A stretch of 64,000 nucleotides of DNA from an uncultured Flavobacteriaceae bacterium (GCA_947494565.1 CANLVG010000003.1:1-64000), one strand, 5' to 3'; counted from the first letter of the stretch, positions 23,443-32,357 are shown. Translations and numbers: made by a program. The notes: generated by a model from the letters alone, not told the origin.

Positions 23443-24455
23443 GCGTCCAATTTATCTTTATACTGTTCTAAAAGGGAAACGAAATAGGTGATGGTTTCTT
23501 GCATATTAAGGTTACTTCTTCCTCCAGCCGCATTCGTATGGCCCCCTCCATTGAAATGGGTTCGTGCAAATTCGTTTACCGAGAAACTCCCCTCGGAACG
23601 AAAGGAAATCTTGATAATGGCCTCGTCCGCGTTCTCGATAAAAATGACGGCAAAACGAATGTTCTCCAGGGTCAGGCCATAATTCACGAAACCTTCGGTA
23701 TCCCCTTTTTGGTAATCAAAAGCATCCAATTCACTTTGCGATAGGGTGATATAAGCCGTTCTGTAGTCGGGTAGAATCACCATATTTTTTAGGGCACAGC
23801 CCAAAAGATGCAAACGACTTGGTGAATTGGTATCGTATATATGGTTATGAATTTTGGTATTTTCGGCCCCTTTTTCAATGAGTTTGGCCACTACTTGATG
23901 GGTTCTGCTCGTCGTGGACGGAAATTTGAACGATCCTGTATCGGTCATGATACCGGTATAGAGACAATTTGCCATTTGTGGAGTCAACTTACATTGCCCC
24001 CCTAAAAGTTCAATGACATTGTATACCATTTCACAAGTTGAGCTCATTTGGGTATCCGAATAAACGATTTGTGCATAATCGGATGGCGCCTGGTGATGAT
24101 CGATCATGACGAACGTTGCCTCTTTTTTTTCCAATACCCCTTGCATTTGACCAATTCTGCCCAGATGGTTGAAATCCAGTGTGAAAATCACGGTCGCCTT
24201 ATCGATTGCTTCTTTCGCTTGAGAATTCTCTTTTTCAAAGTTTAGGATATGCTCATTGCCCGGCATCCATTTCAAGAATTTCGGATAGTCGTTCGGCGCT
24301 ATAACAACGGCCTGTTGACCTAAATCGCTGAGGTAGTGCCAAAGCGCCAAGGTGGAGCCGATCGCGTCGCCGTCAGGATTCTTATGCGGAACGATTACAA
24401 TCTGTTGCGGTACTGCAAGGAGCGCTTTAAGTGCCTCTACGCTTGTCGAATTCAT
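23439..24455 (-). CDS. DHH/DHHA1 phosphoesterase, NrnA-like
   Basis: A 338-residue cytosolic phosphoesterase of the DHH-DHHA1 type, similar to bifunctional oligoribonuclease/PAP phosphatase NrnA. Metal motifs are visible: PHKNPDGDAIGS, TLDFNH, MIDHHQAPSDYA (the DHH motif) and TGIMTDTGSFKF. The DHHA1 substrate-binding motif GGGHTNAAGGRS is near 310. The computed frame extends 60 codons further upstream, but the ATG at 24455 begins the conserved fold and sits 6 bases after a TATCTTTG promoter element, so it is chosen. It degrades nanoRNA and/or pAp. It is the first gene of the operon with gldI and the PPIase. Confidence 0.9.
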   Translation of the reverse strand: MNSTSVEALKALLAVPQQIVIVPHKNPDGDAIGSTLALWHYLSDLGQQAVVIAPNDYPKFLKWMPGNEHILNFEKENSQAKEAIDKATVIFTLDFNHLGRIGQMQGVLEKKEATFVMIDHHQAPSDYAQIVYSDTQMSSTCEMVYNVIELLGGQCKLTPQMANCLYTGIMTDTGSFKFPSTTSRTHQVVAKLIEKGAENTKIHNHIYDTNSPSRLHLLGCALKNMVILPDYRTAYITLSQSELDAFDYQKGDTEGFVNYGLTLENIRFAVIFIENADEAIIKISFRSEGSFSVNEFARTHFNGGGHTNAAGGRSNLNMQETITYFVSLLEQYKDKLDA

Positions 24456-24460
24456 GCGCG

Positions 24461-24468
24461 CAAAGATA
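24461..24468 (-). promoter_or_regulatory. -7 promoter element of the DHH-gldI operon
   Basis: TATCTTTG on the minus strand matches the Bacteroidetes -7 consensus TAnnTTTG and lies 5 bases before the ATG at 24455. No convincing TTG -33 element is seen at the usual spacing. Confidence 0.5.
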
Positions 24469-24502
24469 CGATAATATAACACCCGCGTAAATTTGAAAAG
24501 GC

Positions 24503-24510
24503 TATTTTTG
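24503..24510 (+). promoter_or_regulatory. -7 promoter element of phoD-like gene
   Basis: TATTTTTG matches TAnnTTTG and lies 24 bases before the ATG at 24535. It is divergent from the DHH promoter, only about 35 bases away. Confidence 0.5.
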
Positions 24511-24534
24511 TCGAATCGATATCCGCTTTGTCCT

Positions 24535-25560
24535 ATGAAAATAATTGTACCTGTTGGGGCTCTTTTACTTCTGAGTGCGTGTACTTCCGTTAAAAAGCCA
24601 GCGGCGGGTGCCGCCGAAACCCCTGATTTTACCATAGCTTTTGGCTCTTGTAATAAAATCGAGTTGAAGAACCTGCTTTGGGATGATGTCCTGGCCTTGG
24701 AACCCGACGTTTGGATTTGGGGTGGAGATAATGTTTATGCCGATACGGATGATATGGAGCAATTGCGTCGAGATTATACTACTCAAAATGCCGTGCCGGG
24801 ATATAAAAAAATGAAAAAAAGCATTCCTGTTATCGGAACTTGGGATGATCATGATTATGGTGTAAATGACGGGGGAGTGGAGTTCGAAGCGAAAAAGGGA
24901 AGTCAGGCAGAATTTTTGGACTTCATGGAAGTCCCGCAAGATAGTCCCCGTAGACTACAGGAAGGTGTATATACCAGCCATGACTATTATCTGCCTTTCG
25001 GTAGCATTAAGGTGATTGTTTTGGATACCCGCTACTTCAGAACCGCCCTTACACCTGATACGGAAACGGATAAAAGAGTCAAGCCGAATGTTTATGGTCA
25101 AGGTTCCGTACTCGGTGAGGCTCAATGGAATTGGCTTGAGACGACTTTAAAAGACTCTAAGGCGAACTTCAATGTTATCGTGAGCAGTATTCAATTTTTG
25201 TCTAATGAGCACGGTTTTGAATGTTGGGGGAATTTTCCACATGAGGTCGACCGGCTGAAGAATTTGATCACTGACTCTAAAGCCCGAGGCGTTCTCTTCT
25301 TATCCGGTGATCGTCATATTTCCGAATTCTCGAAAACCACTGTTGATGAATTGGAGTATCCGATTATCGATTTTACGAGTAGCGGTCTTACCCATGCTTA
25401 TTCAAAATTCAATGGTGAACCCAATCCGTTTCGTGTAGGGTCCGTCATCAGTACGGAAAGTTTCGGTCTAGTGCGCTTCAATTTTTTTACCAACACCGTC
25501 AATTTTATGATGGTTGGGGATGATGGTGTGGTTTTCTCTCGGTTGGAACAATCCTATTAA
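24535..25560 (+). CDS. PhoD-like alkaline phosphatase lipoprotein
   Basis: A 341-residue lipoprotein (MKIIVPVGALLLLSAC, Cys 16) of the PhoD/metallophosphatase superfamily. The metal-binding order is visible: FGSCNK, WIWGGDNVYADTDD, IGTWDDHDYGVNDGG and LSGDRHISEFS. Such enzymes hydrolyse phosphodiesters or phosphomonoesters outside the cytoplasm. The frame opens at a TTG at 24493, but the ATG at 24535 starts the lipoprotein signal and is preceded by a promoter element. It lies just upstream of ndk on the same strand, with ndk having its own promoter. Confidence 0.88.
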   Translation: MKIIVPVGALLLLSACTSVKKPAAGAAETPDFTIAFGSCNKIELKNLLWDDVLALEPDVWIWGGDNVYADTDDMEQLRRDYTTQNAVPGYKKMKKSIPVIGTWDDHDYGVNDGGVEFEAKKGSQAEFLDFMEVPQDSPRRLQEGVYTSHDYYLPFGSIKVIVLDTRYFRTALTPDTETDKRVKPNVYGQGSVLGEAQWNWLETTLKDSKANFNVIVSSIQFLSNEHGFECWGNFPHEVDRLKNLITDSKARGVLFLSGDRHISEFSKTTVDELEYPIIDFTSSGLTHAYSKFNGEPNPFRVGSVISTESFGLVRFNFFTNTVNFMMVGDDGVVFSRLEQSY

Positions 25561-25563
25561 ACA

Positions 25564-25593
25564 TTGCGGGTTTTCAAATAAAGGTTATTTTTG
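25564..25593 (+). promoter_or_regulatory. Promoter of ndk (TTG / TAnnTTTG)
   Basis: TTG at 25564-25566 and TATTTTTG at 25586-25593, separated by 19 bases, match the Bacteroidetes -33/-7 promoter pattern. The ndk ATG follows 16 bases later. Confidence 0.7.
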
Positions 25594-25609
25594 CACAAAA
25601 TTTTGAAAG

Positions 25610-26029
25610 ATGACGACAAACAGAACTTTTACGATGATTAAGCCGGATGCTGTCGAAAACGGACACATTGGAGGAATTTTGGATAAGATTACTTCCGCTG
25701 GTTTTAAGATCGTAGCAATGAAATATACCCAATTAAGCCGTCGGGATGCCGAGGAGTTTTATGCGATTCATAAAGAACGTCCATTTTTTGGGGAGCTTGT
25801 TCAATTTATGACCCGCGGTCCTATCGTTTCGGCTATCCTTGAAAAAGACAATGCCGTGGAAGATTTCCGAGCATTGATCGGAGCGACCAATCCAGCGGAA
25901 GCTGCGGAAGGTACCATTCGCAAAATGTATGCTACGGATATCGCCGAGAATGCCGTTCATGGTTCCGATAGTGATGAAAATGCCGGAATCGAAGGAGCAT
26001 TTCATTTTTCAGGTAGAGAGATCTACTAG
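25610..26029 (+). CDS. ndk: Nucleoside diphosphate kinase
   Basis: A 139-residue enzyme that moves the gamma-phosphate from ATP to nucleoside diphosphates. The start [11 protein letters not shown], the [10 protein letters not shown] segment and the active-site His motif NAVHGSDS (His about 116) are intact, and length is typical. It has its own promoter upstream and a shared terminator (26052-26079) downstream, so it is a single-gene unit. ndk next to the gldI locus is a common flavobacterial arrangement. Confidence 0.97.
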   Translation: MTTNRTFTMIKPDAVENGHIGGILDKITSAGFKIVAMKYTQLSRRDAEEFYAIHKERPFFGELVQFMTRGPIVSAILEKDNAVEDFRALIGATNPAEAAEGTIRKMYATDIAENAVHGSDSDENAGIEGAFHFSGREIY

Positions 26030-26051
26030 GCTGTTACTGGAATAAAATATA

Positions 26052-26079
26052 AAACCCAATGCGCAATGGCATTGGGTTT
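26052..26079. terminator. Bidirectional terminator between ndk and DUF721 gene
   Basis: AAACCCAATG (26052-26061) pairs perfectly with CATTGGGTTT (26070-26079), with an 8-base loop. A T-run follows on the + strand (TTTTTTTA) and A-rich sequence precedes the stem, so it can serve both convergent units. Confidence 0.85.
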
Positions 26080-26102
26080 TTTTATTGAAGGACTTTAAAA
26101 AA

Positions 26103-26399
26103 CTAGCGCAACACCAGTTTTTTGATCAATTCTTTCCCTAGCTCCTCATTGAGCATAGTGACGATTTTAGATTTGCCGTGACTGAGTTCTTCCCGCAAAA
26201 CGGAGGAGGAAAGGGAAACAAAGAGTGTTTCGTTCCGCAGCTCTACCCCAGTAGTATAATTGTTCACCCCGTTGCCCATTAGTTTCACCCAAGCCTCCTT
26301 GACGTTGACGCGATCCATCCCTTTTTCAAGTTTGTTGGCCTTGATGAACGCTTGTAGGGCTTCCCCCATATTAAGATTGTTGTTTTTTCTTTTCGCCAT
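26103..26399 (-). CDS. DUF721 family protein, DciA-like
   Basis: A 98-residue DUF721 protein. The family includes DciA, which assists loading of the replicative helicase in bacteria lacking DnaC/DnaI. Here LGEALQAFIKANKLEKGMDRV-type sequence is followed by VKEAWVKLMG, then a short beta-rich half ending ELGKELIKKLVLR. It lies just downstream of recF with one small lipoprotein between, a replication/repair context that supports the DciA reading. Its ATG overlaps the preceding stop by one base (TAATG), so translation is coupled. Confidence 0.8.
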   Translation of the reverse strand: MAKRKNNNLNMGEALQAFIKANKLEKGMDRVNVKEAWVKLMGNGVNNYTTGVELRNETLFVSLSSSVLREELSHGKSKIVTMLNEELGKELIKKLVLR

Positions 26400-26812
26400 T
26401 ACTGCTCCAGATTCATAGGTTGATAGCGTTTATAGGTATAGGTCAACGTATCTCGATTGGTGACCGAGAAGCGGTCTGCGGAAAGTTCGATGAGGTTCTC
26501 CATCCAGGTTTCCGAACTTCCTGTATACTCGAATTGAAAGCTGTTTCCATTCGATATGATCTTGAATAATTCCGCATCGTTAGAGGTTTCGAACGTACCG
26601 TCGAACTTGGGTTGCACTTTTTTTCGAAAACCAGCCCTATCCTTAACTTCGATATAGTCAATTGTCGTACTTGCCATGAAATCCTTGGTCTGCCCATTCG
26701 GAAAGGTGACTTTTTCGATTTCCCAATATCCGTTCAGCTGGTGGAGTGCTTCCCCAGAGATTTCAGGGTGACATCCAACGAGCAATATAAGCATGAACAG
26801 GACTACTCTCAT
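26399..26812 (-). CDS. Small lipocalin-like lipoprotein
   Basis: A 137-residue predicted lipoprotein (MRVVLFMLILLVGC, Cys about 14) with a beta-rich body starting LNGYWEIEKVTFPNGQ, as in lipocalin-like Bacteroidetes proteins. The longer frame (to 26977) lies inside recF and is rejected; the ATG at 26812 begins the lipobox signal. It sits between recF (4-base gap) and the DUF721 gene (1-base overlap), so the three form an operon, although a lipoprotein has no obvious replication role. Confidence 0.78.
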   Translation of the reverse strand: MRVVLFMLILLVGCHPEISGEALHQLNGYWEIEKVTFPNGQTKDFMASTTIDYIEVKDRAGFRKKVQPKFDGTFETSNDAELFKIISNGNSFQFEYTGSSETWMENLIELSADRFSVTNRDTLTYTYKRYQPMNLEQ

Positions 26813-26816
26813 GAAG

Positions 26817-27896
26817 CTACAATTTAAATATTTTATAGGTTTGATGGATTGTTTTGACCACATTTTCGGTGCGCTCGGCATGCGTATCGCTGATGAAGAT
26901 CTGGCCGAATTCGGCATTATCCACCAACGCGATAATATGGGCGACCCGGTTTTCATCAAGTTTGTCAAAAATATCATCCAACAGCAATATCGGCGTCGTT
27001 CCTGCTTGGACCTTCATGAAGTGGAATTGCGCTAATTTTAACGCGATCAAAAAGGATTTCTGTTGTCCTTGACTTCCGAATTTTTTAATCGGGTGTTCGG
27101 CTATGGCGAAAGCCAGATCGTCTTTATGGATCCCTACACTAGAATACTGCAGAGCCCTGTCACGTTCGATGTTCTTTTCCAAAAGGTCTAAAAGCGAATG
27201 GTCAAAAAGCTTACTTTGATAGGTCAATGAAACGGTTTCATTTCCGCCGGAAATGACTTCATACTGCGATTTGAAAATAGGGATAAAGGCTTCCATGAAC
27301 TTCGCCCGTTTTTCAAAGATCGCGGTACCAAATTCCGTAAGTTGTTCATTGTAAACGGCCAGAGTGGTGGCATCGAACGTCTGGTTCGCAGCAAAATATT
27401 TTAATAGCGAGTTGCGCTGCGAAAGCACCTTATTGTATTTGATAAGGTCTTGCAGGTATTTTTTATCGGATTGTGAAATGACCCCATCCATGAATTTTCG
27501 TCGGGTATCACTGCCTTCAGTAATCAGGTCACGATCAGCAGGCGAGATGATGACCAGGGGCAAAAGACCAATGTGGTCGGAGATCCGTTCGTACGCCTTT
27601 CCATTTCGCTTGATGATTTTTTTGTTCCCCTTCTTAAAACTGCAGACTACTTTCTCTTCACGGTCTTTTTTTTCGAAAGTGCCGTCGATAACGAAAAAGT
27701 CTTGGTGATAGCGAATGTTCTGTGTTGCCACCGGGTTGAAATAGCTCTTCCCCAAAGAAAGGTGATATATCGCATCCAACACATTTGTCTTCCCAATGCC
27801 ATTGGCACCCACAAAACAGTTGATCTTGGCATCGAACTCAAAATCTTTCGATTCAAAATTCTTGTAGTTGATAAGCGATAGGTTCCTTAAAAGCAT
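26817..27896 (-). CDS. recF: DNA replication/repair protein RecF
   Basis: A 359-residue SMC-like ATPase that helps load RecA at single-strand gaps. The N terminus [15 protein letters not shown] is typical. Walker A is GANGIGKTN (about 31-39), the signature motif is FGSQGQQKS (about 270-278), and Walker B is [12 protein letters not shown] (about 303-314). Length and motif spacing are standard. It is the first gene of a leftward trio with a lipoprotein and DUF721, divergent from the TPR gene. Confidence 0.95.
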   Translation of the reverse strand: MLLRNLSLINYKNFESKDFEFDAKINCFVGANGIGKTNVLDAIYHLSLGKSYFNPVATQNIRYHQDFFVIDGTFEKKDREEKVVCSFKKGNKKIIKRNGKAYERISDHIGLLPLVIISPADRDLITEGSDTRRKFMDGVISQSDKKYLQDLIKYNKVLSQRNSLLKYFAANQTFDATTLAVYNEQLTEFGTAIFEKRAKFMEAFIPIFKSQYEVISGGNETVSLTYQSKLFDHSLLDLLEKNIERDRALQYSSVGIHKDDLAFAIAEHPIKKFGSQGQQKSFLIALKLAQFHFMKVQAGTTPILLLDDIFDKLDENRVAHIIALVDNAEFGQIFISDTHAERTENVVKTIHQTYKIFKL

Positions 27897-27992
27897 TCCG
27901 AAAACAGTGGGATTTTATTTTTTGTAGATGGAAGACTCGCAAAATATCGAAAAATAACGAATAAATACCCCTCAGGATTTCAATAAAACCTT

Positions 27993-28000
27993 TATTTTTG
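27993..28000 (+). promoter_or_regulatory. -7 promoter element of TPR-ribH operon
   Basis: TATTTTTG, followed by CG, matches the -7 consensus and lies 20 bases before the ATG at 28021. A clear -33 TTG is not seen. Confidence 0.5.
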
Positions 28001-28020
28001 CGCGACCAATAAAAATAGTG

Positions 28021-28788
28021 ATGGCTACATACAAAAAAAGGGGGTTCAAACCCAAAAACAAGGTAGAAGAACAACTGTTGGATGAACAGGGAAGTACAAC
28101 TGCCGAGGTCTTTAGTACCCTTGATGAGAGCGCTTCGAGGAGTGAGGAATGGGTCTCCAAAAACCAAAATTACATTTTAGGTATTATTGGTGTTATCGCT
28201 GTAGGCGTTTTGGGCTACTTGGCCTATATGCAGTTCGTGCAGAATCCAAAAGAAGCAAGTGCAGCCAATGAAATGTACTATCCACAACAATATTTCGATC
28301 AGGCTTTGAGTAATGAAGCCGCAAAGGATTCCCTATACAACCTTGCCTTGAACGGGGCGGAAGGAAAGTACGGGTTCTTGGATATCATCGATGAATACAG
28401 TGGAACCAAAGCCGCAAACTTAGCCAATTATTCGGCTGGAATGGCGTATTTGAACATGCAACAATACGAAGAGGCTATCGGTCACCTTGAGGATTTCTCT
28501 TCGGATGATGCTGTTTTAGGTGCCTTGGCCAAAGGTGGATTGGGCGATGCGTTTATGCAGTTGGGGCAGCCCGAAGATGCACTAGGATACTATGAAAAGG
28601 CCATCGCGCACAGTGATAATGAATATACTACTCCGCGATTTCTTTATAAAGGGGGGGTTACGGCAATGGAATTGAACCAGAATGACAAGGCGCTACAATG
28701 GTTTGAGCGAATCAAGAATGACTTTGCTTCCTCTGACGAGGCACGAACGATAGATGCCTTTATCGGGATGGCCAAAAGCGGAAACTAA
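28021..28788 (+). CDS. Membrane-anchored TPR protein (YfgM-like)
   Basis: A 255-residue protein with a cytoplasmic basic N terminus (TYKKRGFKPKNK), one membrane segment (about 51-70, ILGIIGVIAVGVLGYLAYM) and TPR repeats from about 105 to 245 (YSAGMAYLNMQQYEEAIGHL, then GDAFMQLGQPEDALGYYEKAI). This layout matches YfgM/TPR_21 proteins, which bind the SecYEG translocon and periplasmic chaperones in E. coli. The function here is by similarity. The ATG at 28021 is preferred to the GTG at 28018. Its stop overlaps the ribH ATG by one base. Confidence 0.85.
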   Translation: MATYKKRGFKPKNKVEEQLLDEQGSTTAEVFSTLDESASRSEEWVSKNQNYILGIIGVIAVGVLGYLAYMQFVQNPKEASAANEMYYPQQYFDQALSNEAAKDSLYNLALNGAEGKYGFLDIIDEYSGTKAANLANYSAGMAYLNMQQYEEAIGHLEDFSSDDAVLGALAKGGLGDAFMQLGQPEDALGYYEKAIAHSDNEYTTPRFLYKGGVTAMELNQNDKALQWFERIKNDFASSDEARTIDAFIGMAKSGN

Positions 28789-29270
28789 TGGCTACCGAAA
28801 ATAAAAATTTATCGATTTACGATAAAGCAACGATCCCAAATGCGAAGGACCTTCGATTTGGGATCGTTGTTTCTGAATGGAATTCGGAAATCACGGAAGG
28901 ACTTTACCATGGTGCCCTTGATGCACTCATCGACTGTGGTGCGGTTACCGACAATGTCATCCGCTGGAACGTGCCCGGTAGTTTCGAATTGCCGTATGGA
29001 TGTAAAAAACTGTTGGTTTCGGAAAAAGTGGATGCCGTTATCGCTATTGGAAGTGTTATTCAAGGGGAGACCAAACACTTTGATTTTGTGTGCAGTGCCA
29101 CCGCCCAAGGTATCATGGATCTCAACACCCAAACCGACATACCTGTTATATTTTGTGTGCTCACCGATAATACCCTACAGCAGGCGCAAGACCGGAGTGG
29201 GGGTAAGCATGGTAATAAGGGGGTTGAAGCTGCCATTGCCGCGATAAAGATGGCAACGCTCGGTCACTGA
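28788..29270 (+). CDS. ribH: 6,7-dimethyl-8-ribityllumazine synthase
   Basis: A 160-residue lumazine synthase, the penultimate step of riboflavin synthesis. Family motifs are visible: FGIVVSEWNSEIT, VPGSFELPYG, AIGSVIQGETKHFDFV (containing the catalytic His) and PVIFCVLTDNT. It overlaps the TPR gene by one base, so both are co-translated. Unusually, codons 14-27 form a 20-bp inverted repeat (separate entry). No FMN riboswitch was seen upstream. Confidence 0.96.
   Translation: MATENKNLSIYDKATIPNAKDLRFGIVVSEWNSEITEGLYHGALDALIDCGAVTDNVIRWNVPGSFELPYGCKKLLVSEKVDAVIAIGSVIQGETKHFDFVCSATAQGIMDLNTQTDIPVIFCVLTDNTLQQAQDRSGGKHGNKGVEAAIAAIKMATLGH
28828..28869 (+). promoter_or_regulatory. Long inverted repeat inside the start of ribH
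   Basis: The left arm 28828-28848 and the right arm 28850-28869 are complementary over 20 bases with one bulged G at 28842 or next to it. The core arms are CAACGATCCCAAAT and ATTTGGGATCGTTG. The mRNA would form a very stable hairpin about 40 bases after the ribH start codon. It encodes normal-looking protein (ATIPNAKDLRFGIVV). Its role is unknown. Confidence 0.75.
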
Positions 29271-29404
29271 TATTGATACTTTATCACTTTCCTTACCCTC
29301 CATTAATTTAAGCTGTACTAAGGGCGCTGGGGAACCGTATGATTCAATTGACTACTGTTAACAAAAATTGGCATTTGAACAACGGCATGTTTTTTGATTT
29401 TAAG

Positions 29405-29412
29405 TAACTTTG
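29405..29412 (+). promoter_or_regulatory. -7-like element upstream of small membrane protein and mutL
   Basis: TAACTTTG matches the TAnnTTTG consensus 24 bases before the TTG start at 29437. No -33 TTG is found at the expected distance. Confidence 0.4.
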
Positions 29413-29436
29413 AGAATAGTGTAAAAAAATCACGAT

Positions 29437-29727
29437 TTGAGGTTAAAAGGGTTTAAGCTTAAGAAAAATAATACATTCGTTTACGTACCGCGGTATTCGA
29501 AAGATGAGGATAATGATAATTCCTTTTCCGTGGACTCCAAATTCTCTAAGTATCGCGAATCTGCTAAGGCTTCAGGACTGAGAGGACAATGGGGAGAAGC
29601 GAGGTCGGCGAGTAGAAATCGCAGTAATCGTGAAATCAATACCCGACTTATAGTCATCGTGGCCGTGCTCATTTTTATAGTGCTGTGGATTTTTGATTTT
29701 GACCTTTCTATATTCTTCGGTAACTAA
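29437..29727 (+). CDS. Small conserved membrane protein upstream of mutL
   Basis: A 96-residue protein with a basic and acidic N-terminal region (MRLKGFKLKKNNTFVYVPRY, then DEDNDNS) and one C-terminal membrane segment (about 71-92, IVIVAVLIFIVLWIF). Function unknown. Proteins of this size next to mutL in Flavobacteria are sometimes labelled riboflavin synthase subunit beta; nothing in this sequence supports that, and ribH nearby is a normal enzyme. The start is TTG at 29437; no ATG gives the full protein. Its stop overlaps the mutL ATG by one base. Confidence 0.7.
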   Translation: MRLKGFKLKKNNTFVYVPRYSKDEDNDNSFSVDSKFSKYRESAKASGLRGQWGEARSASRNRSNREINTRLIVIVAVLIFIVLWIFDFDLSIFFGN

Positions 29728-31598
29728 TGGGGGATATCATTCAACTTCTTCCCGACCATGTTGCGAACCAAATTGCAGCGGGTGAAGTAGTACAACGGCC
29801 CGCTTCGGTAGTCAAAGAGCTGCTTGAAAATGCCATCGATGCCAAGGCAAATACAATTAAGCTTATTGTTAAGGACGGCGGTAAGGCCCTTATTCAAATT
29901 GTCGATGATGGTACCGGTATGACCGCAACGGATGCGCGGCTTAGTTTTGAGCGCCACGCCACATCTAAAATACGGAAGGCCGAGGACCTCTTTGATCTCG
30001 ATACCAAAGGTTTTCGTGGAGAGGCCTTAGCTTCCATTGCAGCTATTGCCCATGTTGATATGCAGACCAAACCTGCCGAAACGGAGTTGGGCACCCATCT
30101 GAAAATAGAGGGTAGTAAGGTCACCTCACAAGAAGTAGCGGCAGTTCCCAAGGGTACTTCCATTGCAGTTAAAAATCTCTTTTTTAATATTCCTGCAAGG
30201 CGTAACTTCTTGAAATCAAATCAAGTAGAATTACGTCATATTACCGATGAGTTTCACCGTGTGGCTTTGGCCCACCCATCGATAGCATTTCATTTTTATA
30301 ACAATGGTAGTGAACTGTTCAATTTGCCCAAGGCGAATTACCGACAGCGGATCGTTCACATCTTCGGAGCAAAGACCAATCAAAAATTGGTGCCGGTTTC
30401 GGAAGACACCCAGGTCGTTAAGGTTTCCGGATTTATCAATAAACCAGAGTTTTCCAAAAAGAGTAGGGGCGAACAGTTTTTCTTTGTGAACAACCGTTTT
30501 ATTAAAAGCCCGTATTTACATCATGCGGTGGTTGCCGCCTTTGAAGGCCTCGTTCGACCGGATACGTACCCTGGATATTTTTTGTATTTGGAGGTGGACC
30601 CTGGCTCGATCGATATCAATATCCACCCCACGAAAACGGAAGTGAAATTTGACGATGAACATACGTTGTACGCTATTTTAAGATCTACGATCAAACATGG
30701 TCTGGGGCAGTTCAATGTTATTCCGGCCCTTGATTTTGAGCAGGATCGCAATCTTGATACGCCTTACGCCTATAAAGACAAAGCGGCGTCGTTACCAGGG
30801 GTAACGGTTGACGCGGGCTTTAATCCTTTCCAGGAAGTGGCTCAAGGAAAAGGTACTTCGACCTCCAATCGGTACAAAAGTAGTTTTGGTTCCCAGAGTA
30901 CTTCCAAAAGTTGGGACAGTCTGTATGTAGGACTAGAATCCGATTTGGAATCTAGCGAAGGCTTCAGTAGTATGAAGTTTGAATCGGACTTAGGTACAGG
31001 TTCAATTTTTGATGGAAAACACGAAGCGGAGGAGAGCCACGCCACTACTTTTCAACTTAAAAGAAAGTATATTGTAACAACCATTAAATCGGGAATGGTG
31101 GTTATCGATCAAAGTAGGGCGCACCAACGGGTATTGTATGAGAAGTTCCTAAAAAATATTACGATAAAAGAGGCGGTAAGCCAACAATTGCTTTTTCCAC
31201 TGGTATTGCCCTTCTCTAAATCGGATATGCGTATGTTGAAAGATATTAAGGACAGCCTTGCAACAACGGGTTTTGTTTTTGGGAAGCTAGAAGAAGAGCA
31301 GATAGAAATTACAGGTGTACCACTTTTGGTCGCGGAAAGTGAGGTAGGGATGGTCTTGGACCAATTGATTTCCGACTGTCAAATGGAAGTGAGTGCGGAC
31401 AGTTTTTCCCAAACCGACCTTTTGGCGAAAACCTTGGCCAAGACCCTATCTGTAAAAACCGGAGAGGCCCTAGATGCATCTTCACAACTCGCTTTGGTGA
31501 ACGATCTCTTCGCTTGTAAGGAAACACAGGTGAGTCCGTTTAACAAACCAGTATATATCACGATTACCGAAAATGATATTGATAAAAGATTTATTTAA
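29727..31598 (+). CDS. mutL: DNA mismatch repair protein MutL
   Basis: A 623-residue MutL. The GHKL ATPase domain shows ELLENAIDAKA, DDGTGM, TSKI and GFRGEALASIAAI in the first 110 residues, and the transducer domain follows to about 330. The C-terminal dimerisation domain (about 440-623) carries VVIDQSRAHQRVLYE where endonuclease MutL proteins have DQHAxxERxxYE; the His and first Glu are changed, so nicking activity is probably lost. A variable linker (about 350-440) separates the domains. It is downstream of the small membrane protein (1-base overlap) and directly followed by a rhomboid gene. Confidence 0.95.
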   Translation: MGDIIQLLPDHVANQIAAGEVVQRPASVVKELLENAIDAKANTIKLIVKDGGKALIQIVDDGTGMTATDARLSFERHATSKIRKAEDLFDLDTKGFRGEALASIAAIAHVDMQTKPAETELGTHLKIEGSKVTSQEVAAVPKGTSIAVKNLFFNIPARRNFLKSNQVELRHITDEFHRVALAHPSIAFHFYNNGSELFNLPKANYRQRIVHIFGAKTNQKLVPVSEDTQVVKVSGFINKPEFSKKSRGEQFFFVNNRFIKSPYLHHAVVAAFEGLVRPDTYPGYFLYLEVDPGSIDINIHPTKTEVKFDDEHTLYAILRSTIKHGLGQFNVIPALDFEQDRNLDTPYAYKDKAASLPGVTVDAGFNPFQEVAQGKGTSTSNRYKSSFGSQSTSKSWDSLYVGLESDLESSEGFSSMKFESDLGTGSIFDGKHEAEESHATTFQLKRKYIVTTIKSGMVVIDQSRAHQRVLYEKFLKNITIKEAVSQQLLFPLVLPFSKSDMRMLKDIKDSLATTGFVFGKLEEEQIEITGVPLLVAESEVGMVLDQLISDCQMEVSADSFSQTDLLAKTLAKTLSVKTGEALDASSQLALVNDLFACKETQVSPFNKPVYITITENDIDKRFI

Positions 31599-32357
31599 AT
31601 GATGAACCGACTAACTGAAGCCGTAAAGCATTTGTTGATTATCAATGTGCTTTTTTTTATTGCCACTGAGATATACGGGGATCAGATGTATGCCTGGTTC
31701 GCCCTTTGGTTTCCGGAGAACCCGAATTTTCAGATATGGCAGATTGTTTCGCATATGTTCATGCATGGTGGGTTTGCCCATATTGGTTTCAATATGTTTG
31801 CGCTATGGATGTTCGGAGGTCCAGTGGAGAACTATTTAGGCAAGAATAAGTTTCTATTTCTATACTTCTCGGCGGGCCTTGGTGCGGTGTTGTTTCAGTT
31901 GGGTGGATACTATTTCAATTATTCCCCGATTCATAACGAGTTGTTGAATATGGGGCTCACTGCGGATCAAATCTTTCAAATGATGGCCGATAATAAGACC
32001 ATTGAGGGATTGACCGAATTACAGTTCCAAAAGCTGCAAGAGGCATATCCCGTTTACCGAGACACCTATTTCTCGTCCATGGTCGGGGCTTCCGGTTGTA
32101 TTATGGGCATATTGGCCGCTTTTGGGGTGATGAACCCGAACGCGGAGCTTATGTTGATTTTCCTGCCGATACCGATAAAGGCTAAATACTTTATCCCGGG
32201 TATTATTCTTTTGGATGTCATCAGCGCAATCACTGGGCAATCCTTTTTCAGCCCGAGTAATACGGCCTACCTCGCGCACGTGGGAGGAGCGGTTTTCGGT
32301 TTTATCGTAATGTGGTATTGGAAAAAGAATTCGTTCAATAAAAATCGTTGGAATTAA
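31599..32357 (+). CDS. Rhomboid-family intramembrane serine protease (first of two)
   Basis: A 252-residue rhomboid with about six membrane segments. The catalytic Ser is in the GASGCIMG motif (near 164-171) and the His in AHVGGAVFG (near 223-231); the family loop motif HMFMHGGFAHIGFNMFALW lies near 50-68. About 55 extra residues between segments three and four (NYSPIHNELLNMGLT to YPVYRDTYF) form an unusual loop. It starts directly after the mutL stop, and the next rhomboid follows 2 bases after its own stop, so the genes form one operon. Confidence 0.9.
   Translation: MMNRLTEAVKHLLIINVLFFIATEIYGDQMYAWFALWFPENPNFQIWQIVSHMFMHGGFAHIGFNMFALWMFGGPVENYLGKNKFLFLYFSAGLGAVLFQLGGYYFNYSPIHNELLNMGLTADQIFQMMADNKTIEGLTELQFQKLQEAYPVYRDTYFSSMVGASGCIMGILAAFGVMNPNAELMLIFLPIPIKAKYFIPGIILLDVISAITGQSFFSPSNTAYLAHVGGAVFGFIVMWYWKKNSFNKNRWN

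Noticed and set aside
28771-28830. FMN riboswitch in front of ribH
   Set aside because: ribH overlaps the upstream TPR gene by one base, leaving no leader, and no RFN-type structure is recognisable.
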